Positions 30,001 to 41,833 of a DNA stretch of 64,000 nucleotides are shown here, one piece after another (the stretch's first letter is position 1; each line of letters opens with the position of its first letter). The stretch comes from Salinicola peritrichatus (lineage in GTDB: Bacteria > Pseudomonadota > Gammaproteobacteria > Pseudomonadales > Halomonadaceae): NCBI RefSeq assembly GCF_003206715.1, contig NZ_PZJU01000011.1:1-64000 (forward strand), given 5' to 3'. Below the pieces are notes generated by a model, which had not been told where the DNA came from, ran no database searches, and saw only the letters and a program-made list of their open reading frames with translations. A program made the position numbers and the translations under genes.

Positions 30001-33000
30001 CGAGCGCCTGCTGAATGCCGCCGTGCTCGAAGTCGACCCCTCCCGGGATGCGCCGGAGGGCGGCTTCGACGTCTCGACCGAACCCCTGCCGACCGACGGC
30101 TCCAATACCCGCTACGAAGATGACGACGGGGATCTCAAAAACGGGCCAATCGACATGGGCGGCGGCCAGTACCTGGTCTTCGCCGAAGACGGCACCGCGA
30201 CGATGCAGGACGCCAACGGCAATGTATTGATTGAATACTACGACCCCTTTGCCGAAGACGCCGTTCTCAAGATATACGCCACCGGCATTCGCAACGCTTA
30301 CGACCTGGTATGGCACTCCAACGGTAACCTGTATGCCTCGACCAATGGTTCCGCGGCGGGGGGGACGACGCCGGACGATCCCTCGACTGCTTACAATGAA
30401 GCGCTGATCAATGTCGGCATCGAGGACGACTGGCTGTTCAAGGTCGAGGAGGGAGGATATTACGGGCACCCCAATTCGACGCGCGACGAATACATTCTCA
30501 ACGGTGGCAATCCGACCGCCGGCGACGATCCCAACGAGACCGACGAGTACCAGGTTGGCACGGATCCCGACAGCAACTACCGAGTCGACGATGCCTACTC
30601 CCTGGGCACCAATCGCTCCCCGAACGGAGCCATCGAATACACCAGCAACGTGTTCGGGGCGACGCTGGACGGCAGCCTGCTGTTTGTGGAGTACTCCGGG
30701 GGAGACGACATTCGCTGGATCTCGCTGGACGAAGACGGCAACGTTTCCTCGGACACGGTGCTGCGCGACGTCGACGGCAACGTCATCAAATACGTCGATC
30801 CGCTGGATATCATCGAGAACCCGCTGACTGGACAGCTTTATCTCATGACGCTTAACCGCAGCACGGGAGAGAGCCAGGTGATACGTCTGGATCCTGTCCC
30901 CGGTGCGATCATCGAACCGGGCGAGAACCTGGAGACGATAGCGACCATACAGGCCGAGGACGAGACCCAGGCCGTCATTGCCTCCGGCGGGGATGCCCAG
31001 ATCGTCATCCGGGACGCTGACAATCCCGAGCCCAATGCCGCGAATTTCGAGCATGGCGTCCGGCCGGGCGCCTATGGCATGGATGGCAATACCGACGACA
31101 GCGACGGTACCGTCGGCGGTTATGCCGACTTCGGCAATACCAATGCCGACTCCATCACCTTCAACTTCAACGTCGATGCAGCCGATGCCGGCGATGCGGT
31201 GCTACGGGTCCGCTATGCCAATGGCGGCGGCGCCGATCGTCCGCTCGAGGTATTCGTCAATGGCGAGAGCATCGGTGTTTTCGGTTTCTCGCCGGCCGAA
31301 GGTGGCGCTGCCTGGAACACCTGGCAGACGCTGGACATCCCGGCGGAACTGCTTGCCGGCGCCAACAGCGTGAGCTTCCAGGCGGTGAACGATACCGGAC
31401 CCAACATCGATCAGTTGGAAGTGTTGATCGAGGACACCACGCCGGGTTACTCGGTCTACGAGGCGGAGAGTGCGACACTCGCCGGCGGTGCCGTCATGGT
31501 CCCTTCGGATGAAGTCGACCACGACGCCTCGGGTGGCGGTTACGTCGATTTCGTCGGTAGCGGCGATCAGAGTGTCACCTGGGATGTGGACGTGGCGGAA
31601 AGCGGCGTCTACGAGATCAGCTTCCGCTATTCGCTGACAAGCGGCAAGGCCGACCGGCCGATGGCGCTGACGATCAACGGCGTCAGCTATCCGAGCGTCA
31701 ACTTCACCGGGCAGAGCCAGACCCCCAGCGACTGGGTCAACCAGACCGTTCAGGTGGCGCTGACTGCCGGCGCCAACACCGTCACCGTGACGGCACCGGA
31801 TGGCGTCGGTCCGGATGTCGACCTGTTGAAGATACCCGACGAACCGGTCGAGACGGCGTCCGAAGGGGCGATCAGCGTCGTGAGTACCGACCCGGCTTAT
31901 TTCAGCGATCGTATCGTCTTCAACTATCTCGAGGACAACGATGCCACCAGTACCGCCGACTCGCCGCGGGAATACAAGGACAGCGGCTCGGTGATCATCA
32001 GCAACAATGGTACCGGCGATCTGAACGTCAGCGACGTCAGTGTCAGCGGTCCCTTCATGCTGGCGGACCCCGATTCGCTGGACGACCTGGTGCTGGCGTC
32101 GGGGGAATCGGTCGAGGTCGAAGTACTGTTCGATCGGGATGCCTACACGCCGCCTGCCAACAATGCGGACGACGGCGTATTCGAGGGTACCCTGACGGTA
32201 ACCTCGGACGATCTCGACCAGCCGGTCACCGAAATCCAACTGGCCGGTTTCTGGCAGGCGCGCGACGAGGGCGGCTGGGAGCCCAATCTCAACGAGATAT
32301 GGCAGGTTTTCGGCTTCGGCAACCATATCGACGGGCTGTCGACGCTGGATGGCGGGGGCCAGTCGGTGTTGCAGAACTTCGATCTGTATCAGGCCGCCAA
32401 CGATCAAGAGGTGCTGTCGCGCTACTGGCAGATCGCCGATGGTGTCGAGACCGCGACGGTCACTCAGCTGGCGGCACTGCATAGCTATAGCGGTGCCCTG
32501 CTCGCGCTGCACGAGCCCGGCGACAAGGGCACTCGAACGTCACTGACCAATCACGATAGCCTGTACAGCCAGTCGTTCCTGCCACAGCTCGCCAACGGCA
32601 ACTACGCCACGGCCAGCTTCGGGCGCAACAAGATTCCCGACGCCTGGCTGGGCGATGACGTGTTCGGCATCTCGATAGCCAACCTCTCCACCGACCCATC
32701 GCTCAATCCCCATGGCAGTGGCACGCCGCCGGCGGAGGACCAAGGCATCGAGCGGGGTTACACGGTACGCACGTTCCAGGCCTACGACAGCGATGGCAAT
32801 GCCATTGCCAACACCTACTTCGTGGTCATGGATTACACCGGTATCAATTACGACTACAACGACAACGTCTTCCTCGTCGAGGGGATCGAGCCGGCTTCGC
32901 GTACGCCTTTCAACGACGCCGGGACTCCCTGGGTGGTCGATGACGACAGCGGCCTGACCCTGGATGCGGCGCTGTTCGACGAAGGGGCACCCTATCTGAC

Positions 33001-34021
33001 CTACGAGGATTCCAGCGAGGACCAGCTGGGCAGCGACTTCCGCGAGGAGGGCGTGGACATCCGCGGCGACGGCGATGCCATCGGCTGGGTCGAGGACGGC
33101 GAGTGGGTGGAGTACACCCTCAATGTCGAGGAGGCTGGCGTTTACGATCTGTCGTTCCTCTCTGCGCTGGGGACGCAGAGCGGCAACGCACGTTCGATCA
33201 CCGCCACGTTCGATAGCGGCGCCGGGGTCTACGCCGTCGCCGACATCGATGTCGGTTCCACGGGAGACTGGGATACTTTCCTGCCGACCGACAGTCAGAG
33301 CGTGTTGCTCGAGGCCGGCGTGCAGACGCTACGGCTGACCTTCAATGGCGGGTCGCAGAATCTGGAATCCTTCAGCCTGACGCCGGCGGAGCAGACGCCA
33401 TTCAACGATGCCGGCACGCCCTGGGAGGTCGGCGACGGCCTGACGCTGGACGCCGCGCTATACGACGAGGGCGGCCAGTACGTAGCCTACGCTGACAGCA
33501 GCGAAGAGCAACTGGGTACCGATTTCCGTGGCGAAGGCGTGGATATTCGCGGCGAGGGTGAAGCCATCGGCTGGATCAGCGACGGCGAGTGGGTCGAGTA
33601 CACTCTCGACGTCGCCGAAGCCGGTACCTATCAACTCTCCTTTGCCGCCGCGACGATGTTCGACGACCGCACGGTGACGGCAAGCGTCGCGCAAAATGGC
33701 GAAGTCTATGAAAGCGCCGACCCGCAGGCGGTCACCAACACCGGTGACTGGGAGGACTATCAGGCCAATGACGGTATCGTGCTGGACCTGGCGGCGGGGG
33801 AGCAGGTGCTTCGCCTGACCTTCAACGGTGGCTCGATGAACCTGGCCTCCTTCACGTTGACGCCGACCGCGAATACCACGCAGTCGTCGGCGCCGCTGAT
33901 GGCGGCACTGGAGGAGCAGATTGACGGCCTGGCCGCCACGATCGACAACCTACCGGTCATGAGCGATGACGTTGCGGTCACCGGCGTCGACGACCAGCCT
34001 CAGACCACCGAGATCGCCTGA
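27029..34021 (+). CDS. Giant secreted protein with carbohydrate-binding modules and sugar-dehydrogenase propeller, probable type I substrate
   Basis: The protein has 2,330 residues, is strongly acidic, and has no signal peptide and no cysteine-rich part. Approximate layout: short N-terminal domain (1-120); CBM6/35-like modules at 127-278 and 287-437 (QAEDTS, FETEGEA, RYANGG-ADRP, GPNID); malectin-like domain 447-649; Ig-like domain 660-794; glucose/sorbosone-dehydrogenase-type propeller 807-1292 with GDHATN (His944) and GIRN (Arg1088-Asn1089); CBM-like modules 1307-1467 and 1474-1604; ASPM/HYDIN-like domain 1614-1744; uncharacterised 1747-1954; two near-identical CBM6 repeats 1959-2119 and 2121-2281; C-terminal tail ending TTEIA. 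There are no GGxGxDxxx RTX repeats. ATG 27029 fits best, with GGGG 9 bases upstream. The divergent secretion genes make it their likely substrate. It may bind and oxidise extracellular polysaccharide. Confidence 0.85.
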   Translation: MFTLAIIDAQTGAVIETLEPGDAVTRELLGDGYLLEVTPIDSAGFDASDAAGIVVNVTDAKGSISEQAANEAPFRFSLSDQWASGLAALLIEGVDAQGAPLAGSEQAQDLEILDVDDNSVTADAVPLVIQAEDTSLAAISDVGASNDPSLTRFVDAAHPEANGAYRDGAVGGGYVDFGSDAGDSLTFQVEPSEPGLYTATIRYANGGASDRPLLVAVGDLSPTLVSFPPTGSWSTWGEVEITLPLSAGDNAVSLTLPSTAEGGASNGPNIDQISYEYTDALPADLSLLFETEGEAMTIDDGVSVADTVVRDASNPEASSAAGSDGLWGDYSGSGYLDMGAQTGDAASFNVNVSEAGTYLLTIRYANSGTADRPMALSVDGDAQGIIAFDSTGTGGAGWENWTETSIEIELNAGDNVVRLANIGNTGPNIDSLAVHSVTSDSGATVEPGDRFAVKINFQPASSATPDGYIADTGQAFGEQSLQVDGKTYQYGWVTEDSIADGTANGTTPMGIQGQDPDALGDRSGTLDDVDPLQATYAGFAKPGYAQNAGWEIELEDGYYEVTISIGDSGGAYDSVNVINAEGEAFNTPFTPARPDDFPTDTDPTNDSEGFRSTLVTRVVQVTDGRLTLDSIGLDSANTEIQYIEIESLPDLTPDDDRAAPEDYAYFTDPRAVAGVGEEQVEVHLQSDDGSIPDGIDPSSDFFIGISVVEGRGGALLESLNDGSVKLFNTVTGEEVAFDINTTGGFDSLTISPVGGLDEYTSYTLVIDGFQDRGDNDDPSAPTREFQKFSTTFVTGAQPAAQDSEVAFDTTVELNGAADGAYMFTSITMSPDNSKIYISTMNGEIKRYDIDPVTGSLSNEQTLALDYFQSEDAGARGILGLTFDPTDPNVLWVTDNYPIPLTGRDNGVPDFSGRISKITIGDSDETFTGTAETYITGLPRSNGDHATNSLVFHANPEYDADTNPDVPPYLLYVSQGANTAMGGDDSAWGNRPERLLNAAVLEVDPSRDAPEGGFDVSTEPLPTDGSNTRYEDDDGDLKNGPIDMGGGQYLVFAEDGTATMQDANGNVLIEYYDPFAEDAVLKIYATGIRNAYDLVWHSNGNLYASTNGSAAGGTTPDDPSTAYNEALINVGIEDDWLFKVEEGGYYGHPNSTRDEYILNGGNPTAGDDPNETDEYQVGTDPDSNYRVDDAYSLGTNRSPNGAIEYTSNVFGATLDGSLLFVEYSGGDDIRWISLDEDGNVSSDTVLRDVDGNVIKYVDPLDIIENPLTGQLYLMTLNRSTGESQVIRLDPVPGAIIEPGENLETIATIQAEDETQAVIASGGDAQIVIRDADNPEPNAANFEHGVRPGAYGMDGNTDDSDGTVGGYADFGNTNADSITFNFNVDAADAGDAVLRVRYANGGGADRPLEVFVNGESIGVFGFSPAEGGAAWNTWQTLDIPAELLAGANSVSFQAVNDTGPNIDQLEVLIEDTTPGYSVYEAESATLAGGAVMVPSDEVDHDASGGGYVDFVGSGDQSVTWDVDVAESGVYEISFRYSLTSGKADRPMALTINGVSYPSVNFTGQSQTPSDWVNQTVQVALTAGANTVTVTAPDGVGPDVDLLKIPDEPVETASEGAISVVSTDPAYFSDRIVFNYLEDNDATSTADSPREYKDSGSVIISNNGTGDLNVSDVSVSGPFMLADPDSLDDLVLASGESVEVEVLFDRDAYTPPANNADDGVFEGTLTVTSDDLDQPVTEIQLAGFWQARDEGGWEPNLNEIWQVFGFGNHIDGLSTLDGGGQSVLQNFDLYQAANDQEVLSRYWQIADGVETATVTQLAALHSYSGALLALHEPGDKGTRTSLTNHDSLYSQSFLPQLANGNYATASFGRNKIPDAWLGDDVFGISIANLSTDPSLNPHGSGTPPAEDQGIERGYTVRTFQAYDSDGNAIANTYFVVMDYTGINYDYNDNVFLVEGIEPASRTPFNDAGTPWVVDDDSGLTLDAALFDEGAPYLTYEDSSEDQLGSDFREEGVDIRGDGDAIGWVEDGEWVEYTLNVEEAGVYDLSFLSALGTQSGNARSITATFDSGAGVYAVADIDVGSTGDWDTFLPTDSQSVLLEAGVQTLRLTFNGGSQNLESFSLTPAEQTPFNDAGTPWEVGDGLTLDAALYDEGGQYVAYADSSEEQLGTDFRGEGVDIRGEGEAIGWISDGEWVEYTLDVAEAGTYQLSFAAATMFDDRTVTASVAQNGEVYESADPQAVTNTGDWEDYQANDGIVLDLAAGEQVLRLTFNGGSMNLASFTLTPTANTTQSSAPLMAALEEQIDGLAATIDNLPVMSDDVAVTGVDDQPQTTEIA
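32905..33870 (+). repeat. Tandem duplicated CBM6-like module within the giant protein
   Basis: Two consecutive copies of about 160 residues share TPFNDAGTPW, the stretch LTLDAAL-DEG, EGVDIRG-G-AIGW, DGEWVEYTL and LRLTFNGGS-NL-SF. The duplication is visible at protein level and partly at DNA level. Confidence 0.8.
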
Positions 34022-34042
34022 GCCATCAACGGTGCTCGCCCT

Positions 34043-34077
34043 CCCGGGGACGGCTGCCGGCCGACCCCGGGTTTTTT
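34043..34077 (+). terminator. Rho-independent terminator of the giant secreted-protein gene
   Basis: A CCCGGGG / CCCCGGG 7-bp stem with a 15-base GC-rich loop is followed by TTTTTT, 21 bases after the stop codon. Confidence 0.85.
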
Positions 34078-34084
34078 CGGCGCA

Positions 34085-35285
34085 TCATCTGGTCAGTTTG
34101 AAGCGGGGCCGTAGCACGAACAGGATCACGCTTATGCACACCAGCGAACAGGCGAACATCGAGGCGATGACCCAACCGAGCGTCTCCGGCAGTAGTGTCG
34201 AGAAAGCGCTCAGCCCGCCCGCGATGTCGAATTGGCAGGCGCCGAGCAACGACGACGCAGTGCCGTCGTGGTGTTCGAAGTGCTCCATGAAACAGGCTTG
34301 GTTATTGGGCACGATACCGCTTTGAGCGCCAATCGTGAGCATCATGGCGGGCAGGAACAACCAGACCGAGGCTTGGGCCCAGGTCGTCAGGCTCAGCAGC
34401 AAGACGCCGACGAACTGGACACTCAGACAAGTGACCAGAATCTGACACGAGCTGAAACGATTGAGCAGTGCGCGGTTGGTCAGGTTGACCAGCAGCATGA
34501 CGGCGATATTGGCGCCGAACATCAGCGAGAAGGCGCCTTCCAACTGGCCGAAGTGGGCCTGGAAGTGGGCCTGATAGATGAACGAGGAATGAGTAATGAA
34601 AAGCATCATTACCGAAAAGGCGAACGCCTGCAGGGCGATGAACGGCAATGCGGAACGGGTCCCGAAGACGAAGCGATAACGCGTCAGCAACGAATCCGTT
34701 TGATGCGTATTGGCCGTCGGTCTGGCGTGACGCAGCACCACCCAGGCCTGAAGTGGAATGACACCAAGGGCATAGAGTGCCAGGAACCAGAAAAATCGTG
34801 TGCCAGTCCCCCATTGCCAGCAGTGCGCTGCCGATGCTCGGGGCGACACCCGGCGCGACGATTATGATCAGGCCGATCATGCTGAATAGCTTGGCGGCTT
34901 CGCGTCTCTGAGCCCGGTCGCGAACCAGGACAGGGATCAACACCGTGATCCAGCCGCCACCGAAAGCCTGCAGCGCCCGTAGTACCAGCAGCATCGAAGC
35001 TCTTCGGTTTGCGTAATGCCCAGGCTGGCAAGGAGGAAGATGCCGAGCCCCGCGTATATGACCCGTGGCCGCCCAATGCGATCCGACAACGGTCCACCGA
35101 CCAGCTGGCCGACTGCCAGGCCGAAAAATATAGATCGAGAGGCTTCGCGAGACCTCGTTGATACCAACGCCCATGGTGTCGGCCATGGCCGGGAAAGCCG
35201 GCAGGTAAGCGTCGGTCGACAACGGGCCAAGCGCCATGGTGATGGCCAGCACCAGCGGCAAGGCAAAAGAGTAGTTTCGAGACAT
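34085..35285 (-). pseudogene. Bcr/CflA-type MFS drug exporter, broken by three frameshifts
   Basis: Read across three frame changes, this is a roughly 400-residue MFS exporter of the Bcr/CflA family (GPLSTDAYLPAFPAMADTMG, GQLVGGPLSDRIGRPRVIYAG, MLLVLRALQAFGGGWITVL, GLIIIVAPGVAPSIGSAL). The first change is one extra base in an A5 run at 35124-35128. The second, near 34995-35000, restores the first frame. The third is one extra base in the AAAAA at about 34793-34797, after MGDWHTIF. The C-terminal half (from WFLALYALGVIPLQAWVVLRH) is otherwise intact to the stop at 34085. Two of the three lie in five-base homopolymers, so sequencing error is an alternative to real decay. A MarR-like palindrome precedes the start. 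Confidence 0.8.
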
Positions 35286-35307
35286 GGAGACCTACGATTC
35301 ACGGGGC

Positions 35308-35334
35308 TATATGGTTGACGAAGTCAACTATATG
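35308..35334. promoter_or_regulatory. Palindromic operator (MarR-like) upstream of the MFS gene
   Basis: TATATGGTTGAC-GAA-GTCAACTATATG is a palindrome with 10 of 12 arm bases matching, 23 bases before the MFS start codon. The GTTGAC-N3-GTCAAC core resembles MarR-family sites for drug exporters. No regulator gene is adjacent. Confidence 0.55.
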
Positions 35335-35397
35335 CACGCCTTATGACAAGCTCGACTTTAGCCGCATGGTTTCGGTGGTCAGTGCCTTGGAAAAGTT

Positions 35398-36456
35398 CTA
35401 GGAAACGCGATAAGCGTAGGCCATCTCGGCGAGGATGCCACGCCCCCCCGCCAGCGTCAGTGCCAGATCCTGCAGGCAGTCCCATACCGGCAGGGCGATG
35501 GCGCCCTTGATCGCGAGATCGATCCGCTGCGAGAACATCAGCAGTTTGTGCAGACGGCGCTGCGGCAGCCGGTTGAGCGCCTGCTGATAGCCTGGCCGGC
35601 GCTTTTCCGGAATCATCGGGCGCTGTGCCTTGCAGGCATGTTCGAGACTCTGGCCCTGGTCGAGGTGCTGAAAGATCGACAGCAACGTGCGCAGTTCACG
35701 CGTCAGCGACCACAACACGACGGGCGCCTCGATGCCTTCCTGACGCAGCCCTTGCACGATCCGCACGACCCGGTCGCGGTCGCCGCGCAGGCAGGCATCG
35801 GTCAGCGTGAACACGTCGTAGCGGGCGCTCGACTCGACGCCGCTGGCGATAGCGGTGACGTCGAGTCGCGCATTCGGCGGCATCAGCAGCGCCAGTTTCT
35901 GCAGCTCCTGGTCGGCGGCCAGCAGATTGCCCTCGGTGCGCTCGCCGAGCAGCCGGGCGGCATCCATGTCCAGATTGAGTCCGTGCAGACTGGCCCGGTC
36001 GCGCATCCAGAACCCCAGTCGCTGATGATCGACCGGCCACACCGGGACGAACAGGCCCAGCTTGTCGAGCGCCTTGAACCACTTGCTCGACTGCGCCTTG
36101 CGGTCCAGGCGCTGGCTCGACAGCAACAGCACGTTGTCGCTGCCGCCGGCCTGCTCGGCATAGGCTTCGAGCGCCTTGCCGCCTTCCTGGCCGGGAGACT
36201 GGCCGCCGAGGCGGACTTCGATCAGCTTGCTCGAAGCGAACAGCGACAGGCTGGAAGCGGACTCCAGCAACTGGGTCCACTGGAAGCCGGATTCGACGTG
36301 CAGGATTTCGCGCTCTTCGATGCCTCGCTCGCGTGCCACCCGACGCACCGTGTCGCAAGCTTCCATATGGATCAGCGGCTCGTCGCCGGCGACCATGACC
36401 ACCGGTGGCAGACGCTTTTGCAGCGAGGCTTCCAGCTTGTCGGGGAAAACCTTCAT
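35398..36456 (-). CDS. holA: DNA polymerase III subunit delta
   Basis: HolA opens the beta clamp in the clamp-loader complex. The 352-residue protein has the HolA N-terminus (MKVFPDKLEASLQKRLPPVVMVAGDEPLIHMEACDTVRR), the AAA-like fold, and the C-terminal collar (YQQALNRLPQRRLHKLLMFSQRIDLAIKG). Its ATG overlaps the lptE stop by four bases. The order leuS-lptE-holA is the standard gammaproteobacterial one. Confidence 0.96.
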   Translation of the reverse strand: MKVFPDKLEASLQKRLPPVVMVAGDEPLIHMEACDTVRRVARERGIEEREILHVESGFQWTQLLESASSLSLFASSKLIEVRLGGQSPGQEGGKALEAYAEQAGGSDNVLLLSSQRLDRKAQSSKWFKALDKLGLFVPVWPVDHQRLGFWMRDRASLHGLNLDMDAARLLGERTEGNLLAADQELQKLALLMPPNARLDVTAIASGVESSARYDVFTLTDACLRGDRDRVVRIVQGLRQEGIEAPVVLWSLTRELRTLLSIFQHLDQGQSLEHACKAQRPMIPEKRRPGYQQALNRLPQRRLHKLLMFSQRIDLAIKGAIALPVWDCLQDLALTLAGGRGILAEMAYAYRVS

Positions 36457-36941
36457 TGAGACTTAAGGGCCGTCAGTCGATCGATCAATTGGTTGGCGGC
36501 GTCGCGCCGCAGGCGTTGGATCGCCTCGCTACGTACCTGGTCAACGGAATAAAGATCGTCGGTGGAGAGCAGGACCGTGGTCGAGACTTCCAGTCGCTGC
36601 TGGTTCAGCAGATAGGCGCTGTCCGAGGCACGCTGGACCGAGAACGGGGCGGTCAGGGTGATTTCGGTCTCGCGGCTACCGGAGTCGGAGCGCGTCAGGC
36701 GGCTCTCGCCGAGCCGCTCATCGCCGAGGTTGAGGCGCAGATCGGCATCGTCGACGACATCCGTCCCCGCGCTTTCGAGCGTGCGCCGGACTTCCTCGCT
36801 GAACGGCGAGACGTTGGCGCTCAGGCTGATCTCGGAGAGGGCAAGTTCCGGCTGGTGCAAGCCACGAAGCTGGAACCCGCAGCCCGCCAGCGCAGTCAGC
36901 GCCAGCGCGATCAAGCCGATCAAAACGGGACGGCGTGTCAT
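36453..36941 (-). CDS. lptE: LPS-assembly lipoprotein LptE
   Basis: LptE plugs the LptD barrel and delivers lipopolysaccharide to the outer leaflet. The 162-residue product has a lipoprotein signal (TRRPVLIGLIALALTALAGC, lipobox LAGC), then GFQLRG, the conserved start of mature LptE. The ATG at 36941 has GGGAG eight bases upstream; a longer open frame in the same register is the shadow of leuS. It lies 50 bases after leuS, across a hairpin. Confidence 0.95.
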   Translation of the reverse strand: MTRRPVLIGLIALALTALAGCGFQLRGLHQPELALSEISLSANVSPFSEEVRRTLESAGTDVVDDADLRLNLGDERLGESRLTRSDSGSRETEITLTAPFSVQRASDSAYLLNQQRLEVSTTVLLSTDDLYSVDQVRSEAIQRLRRDAANQLIDRLTALKSQ

Positions 36942-36963
36942 GAAAAAGCTCCCTGTCGGATGA

Positions 36964-36985
36964 CGGCGCCGTCTCCACGGCGCCG
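36964..36985 (-). promoter_or_regulatory. Stem-loop between leuS and lptE
   Basis: A perfect 9-bp stem (CGGCGCCGT / ACGGCGCCG) with loop CTCC lies between the leuS stop and the lptE ribosome site. There is no T-run. It may attenuate or protect the mRNA of the essential operon. Confidence 0.5.
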
Positions 36986-36991
36986 CGGCAT

Positions 36992-40366
<3,375 letters not shown>

Positions 40367-40448
40367 GGCACGTCGTCGTCCGGGAACCTTCATCGTCGAC
40401 GTTAGTCGTAACAGCAGTCTCTCGACCCAACGCGATGAGGAGCGAAGC

Positions 40449-41810
40449 GTGCCCAAGTCCTCCAAGAGCGTGCTGTTCGGTGCCGTTTGCCTGATGAGCG
40501 CCTTCGGCGTACCGGCGGCGCTGGCCGATACGGTTGCCGAGGATGCCGAATCGATGGCCGATGCCGAGTGCCCTGACTGGCTGCCCGAGGCCACCCGCTG
40601 CTACGCCGGCCAGGACACCCATGGCGCCTATTACTGGATCGCCATTCCCGACGGCTGGAACCACAAGCTGGTACTTCACAGCCACGGTGGCCCGCGCCCC
40701 AATGCGCCGCATCCCGACGACCCCGTCGACATCGACCTGCGTCAATACGACGTCATGGTGCGCGAGGGCTATGCCTGGGCCGGTTCCAGCTATCGACGCG
40801 GCGGTTACGGCGTGCGCATGGCCGCCGAGGACACCGATTACCTGCGCCGGCTGTTCGTCGAGCGGTTCGGCCGGCCGCAGCGGATCTATCTGCACGGCCA
40901 GTCCTGGGGCGGCAACGTGGCGGCCAAGACCATGGAGCTGTATGGCGAAACCGCCGACGGTGGGCGTCGCTACGATGGCGCGCTGCTCACCAGCGGCGTG
41001 CTCGGTGGCGGTACCCAGGCCTATCAGTTTCGCGCCGACCTGCGCGCGGTCTATCAATACTACTGCGCCAACCACCCCTATCCCGACGAAGAGCAGTACC
41101 CGCTGTGGGAGGGCCTGCCGGACGATAGTGAGATGACGCCCGAAGAACTCAATGCCCGTGTCGATGCCTGCACCGGCGTCGATCTGCCGCCCGAGCAGCG
41201 CACCTTGCTGCAACAGCAGATGCTGAACAACATCGTCGATGTCGTCCGTATTCCGTCCAACACGCTGAAAGCCCACATGCGCTGGGCGACCTTCCTGTTC
41301 CAGGACATGGTCGAGCAGCGTCTGGAGGGCGCCAGCCCGTTCTCCAACCGCGGCGTGCGTTATGTCGGCTCGATCGACGACGACGCGCTCAACAAGGGCA
41401 TCTCGCGCTTCGACGAGGATGCGCGGGCGGTCGAGAAACTGGGCGAGGATGCCGGTTTGACGGGCGACACCGACATTCCCACCGTCACCATGCACGCGAT
41501 CAACGATCCGATCATTTTCGTCGAGAACGAATGGCTCTATCGTCGTGCGCGCGAGGATAGCGGTACCGCCGACTCGCTGGTCCAGCTGTATACCGACGAG
41601 GCCCAGCACAGCAAACTATCGACGCCGCAGTACGCGGCGGCGTTGGAAGCCCTGGATAGCTGGGTCGAGCACGGCGAGAAGCCGACTCCGGATAGCGTCG
41701 CGCAGCAGTGCGAAGAGCGGGATGTGTCTATCTACGGCGGCAGCTGCCACTTCGATACCGACTACGAGGTAGCGGAGTGGCGCGCGCGGGTCTACGCGCG
41801 TCAGCCTTGA
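40449..41810 (+). CDS. Secreted alpha/beta hydrolase
   Basis: The 453-residue protein begins with a signal peptide (VPKSSKSVLFGAVCLMSAFGVPAALA). The GTG at 40449 is chosen because GAGGAG lies 6 bases upstream and gives exactly this signal; the frame is open further upstream but without one. Catalytic signatures are GQSWGGNVAA (nucleophile Ser), VLHSHGG (oxyanion) and EAQHSKLS (probable His). The substrate is unknown; peptides, esters or amides are possible. It stands alone between the YbeL-like gene and the convergent MHS transporter gene. Confidence 0.85.
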   Translation: MPKSSKSVLFGAVCLMSAFGVPAALADTVAEDAESMADAECPDWLPEATRCYAGQDTHGAYYWIAIPDGWNHKLVLHSHGGPRPNAPHPDDPVDIDLRQYDVMVREGYAWAGSSYRRGGYGVRMAAEDTDYLRRLFVERFGRPQRIYLHGQSWGGNVAAKTMELYGETADGGRRYDGALLTSGVLGGGTQAYQFRADLRAVYQYYCANHPYPDEEQYPLWEGLPDDSEMTPEELNARVDACTGVDLPPEQRTLLQQQMLNNIVDVVRIPSNTLKAHMRWATFLFQDMVEQRLEGASPFSNRGVRYVGSIDDDALNKGISRFDEDARAVEKLGEDAGLTGDTDIPTVTMHAINDPIIFVENEWLYRRAREDSGTADSLVQLYTDEAQHSKLSTPQYAAALEALDSWVEHGEKPTPDSVAQQCEERDVSIYGGSCHFDTDYEVAEWRARVYARQP

Positions 41811-41833
41811 CTCTTCGCACCGTCGGCGCGCTC

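Noticed and set aside
27029-34021. RTX toxin or RTX adhesin
   Set aside because: No GGxGxDxxx repeats were found on reading through the protein; acidic Asp-rich loops belong to CBM and propeller modules.
34302-35285. An intact 327-residue protein in the first frame of the MFS region
   Set aside because: Only short parts of this frame match the transporter; the rest is out-of-frame sequence after the frameshifts.
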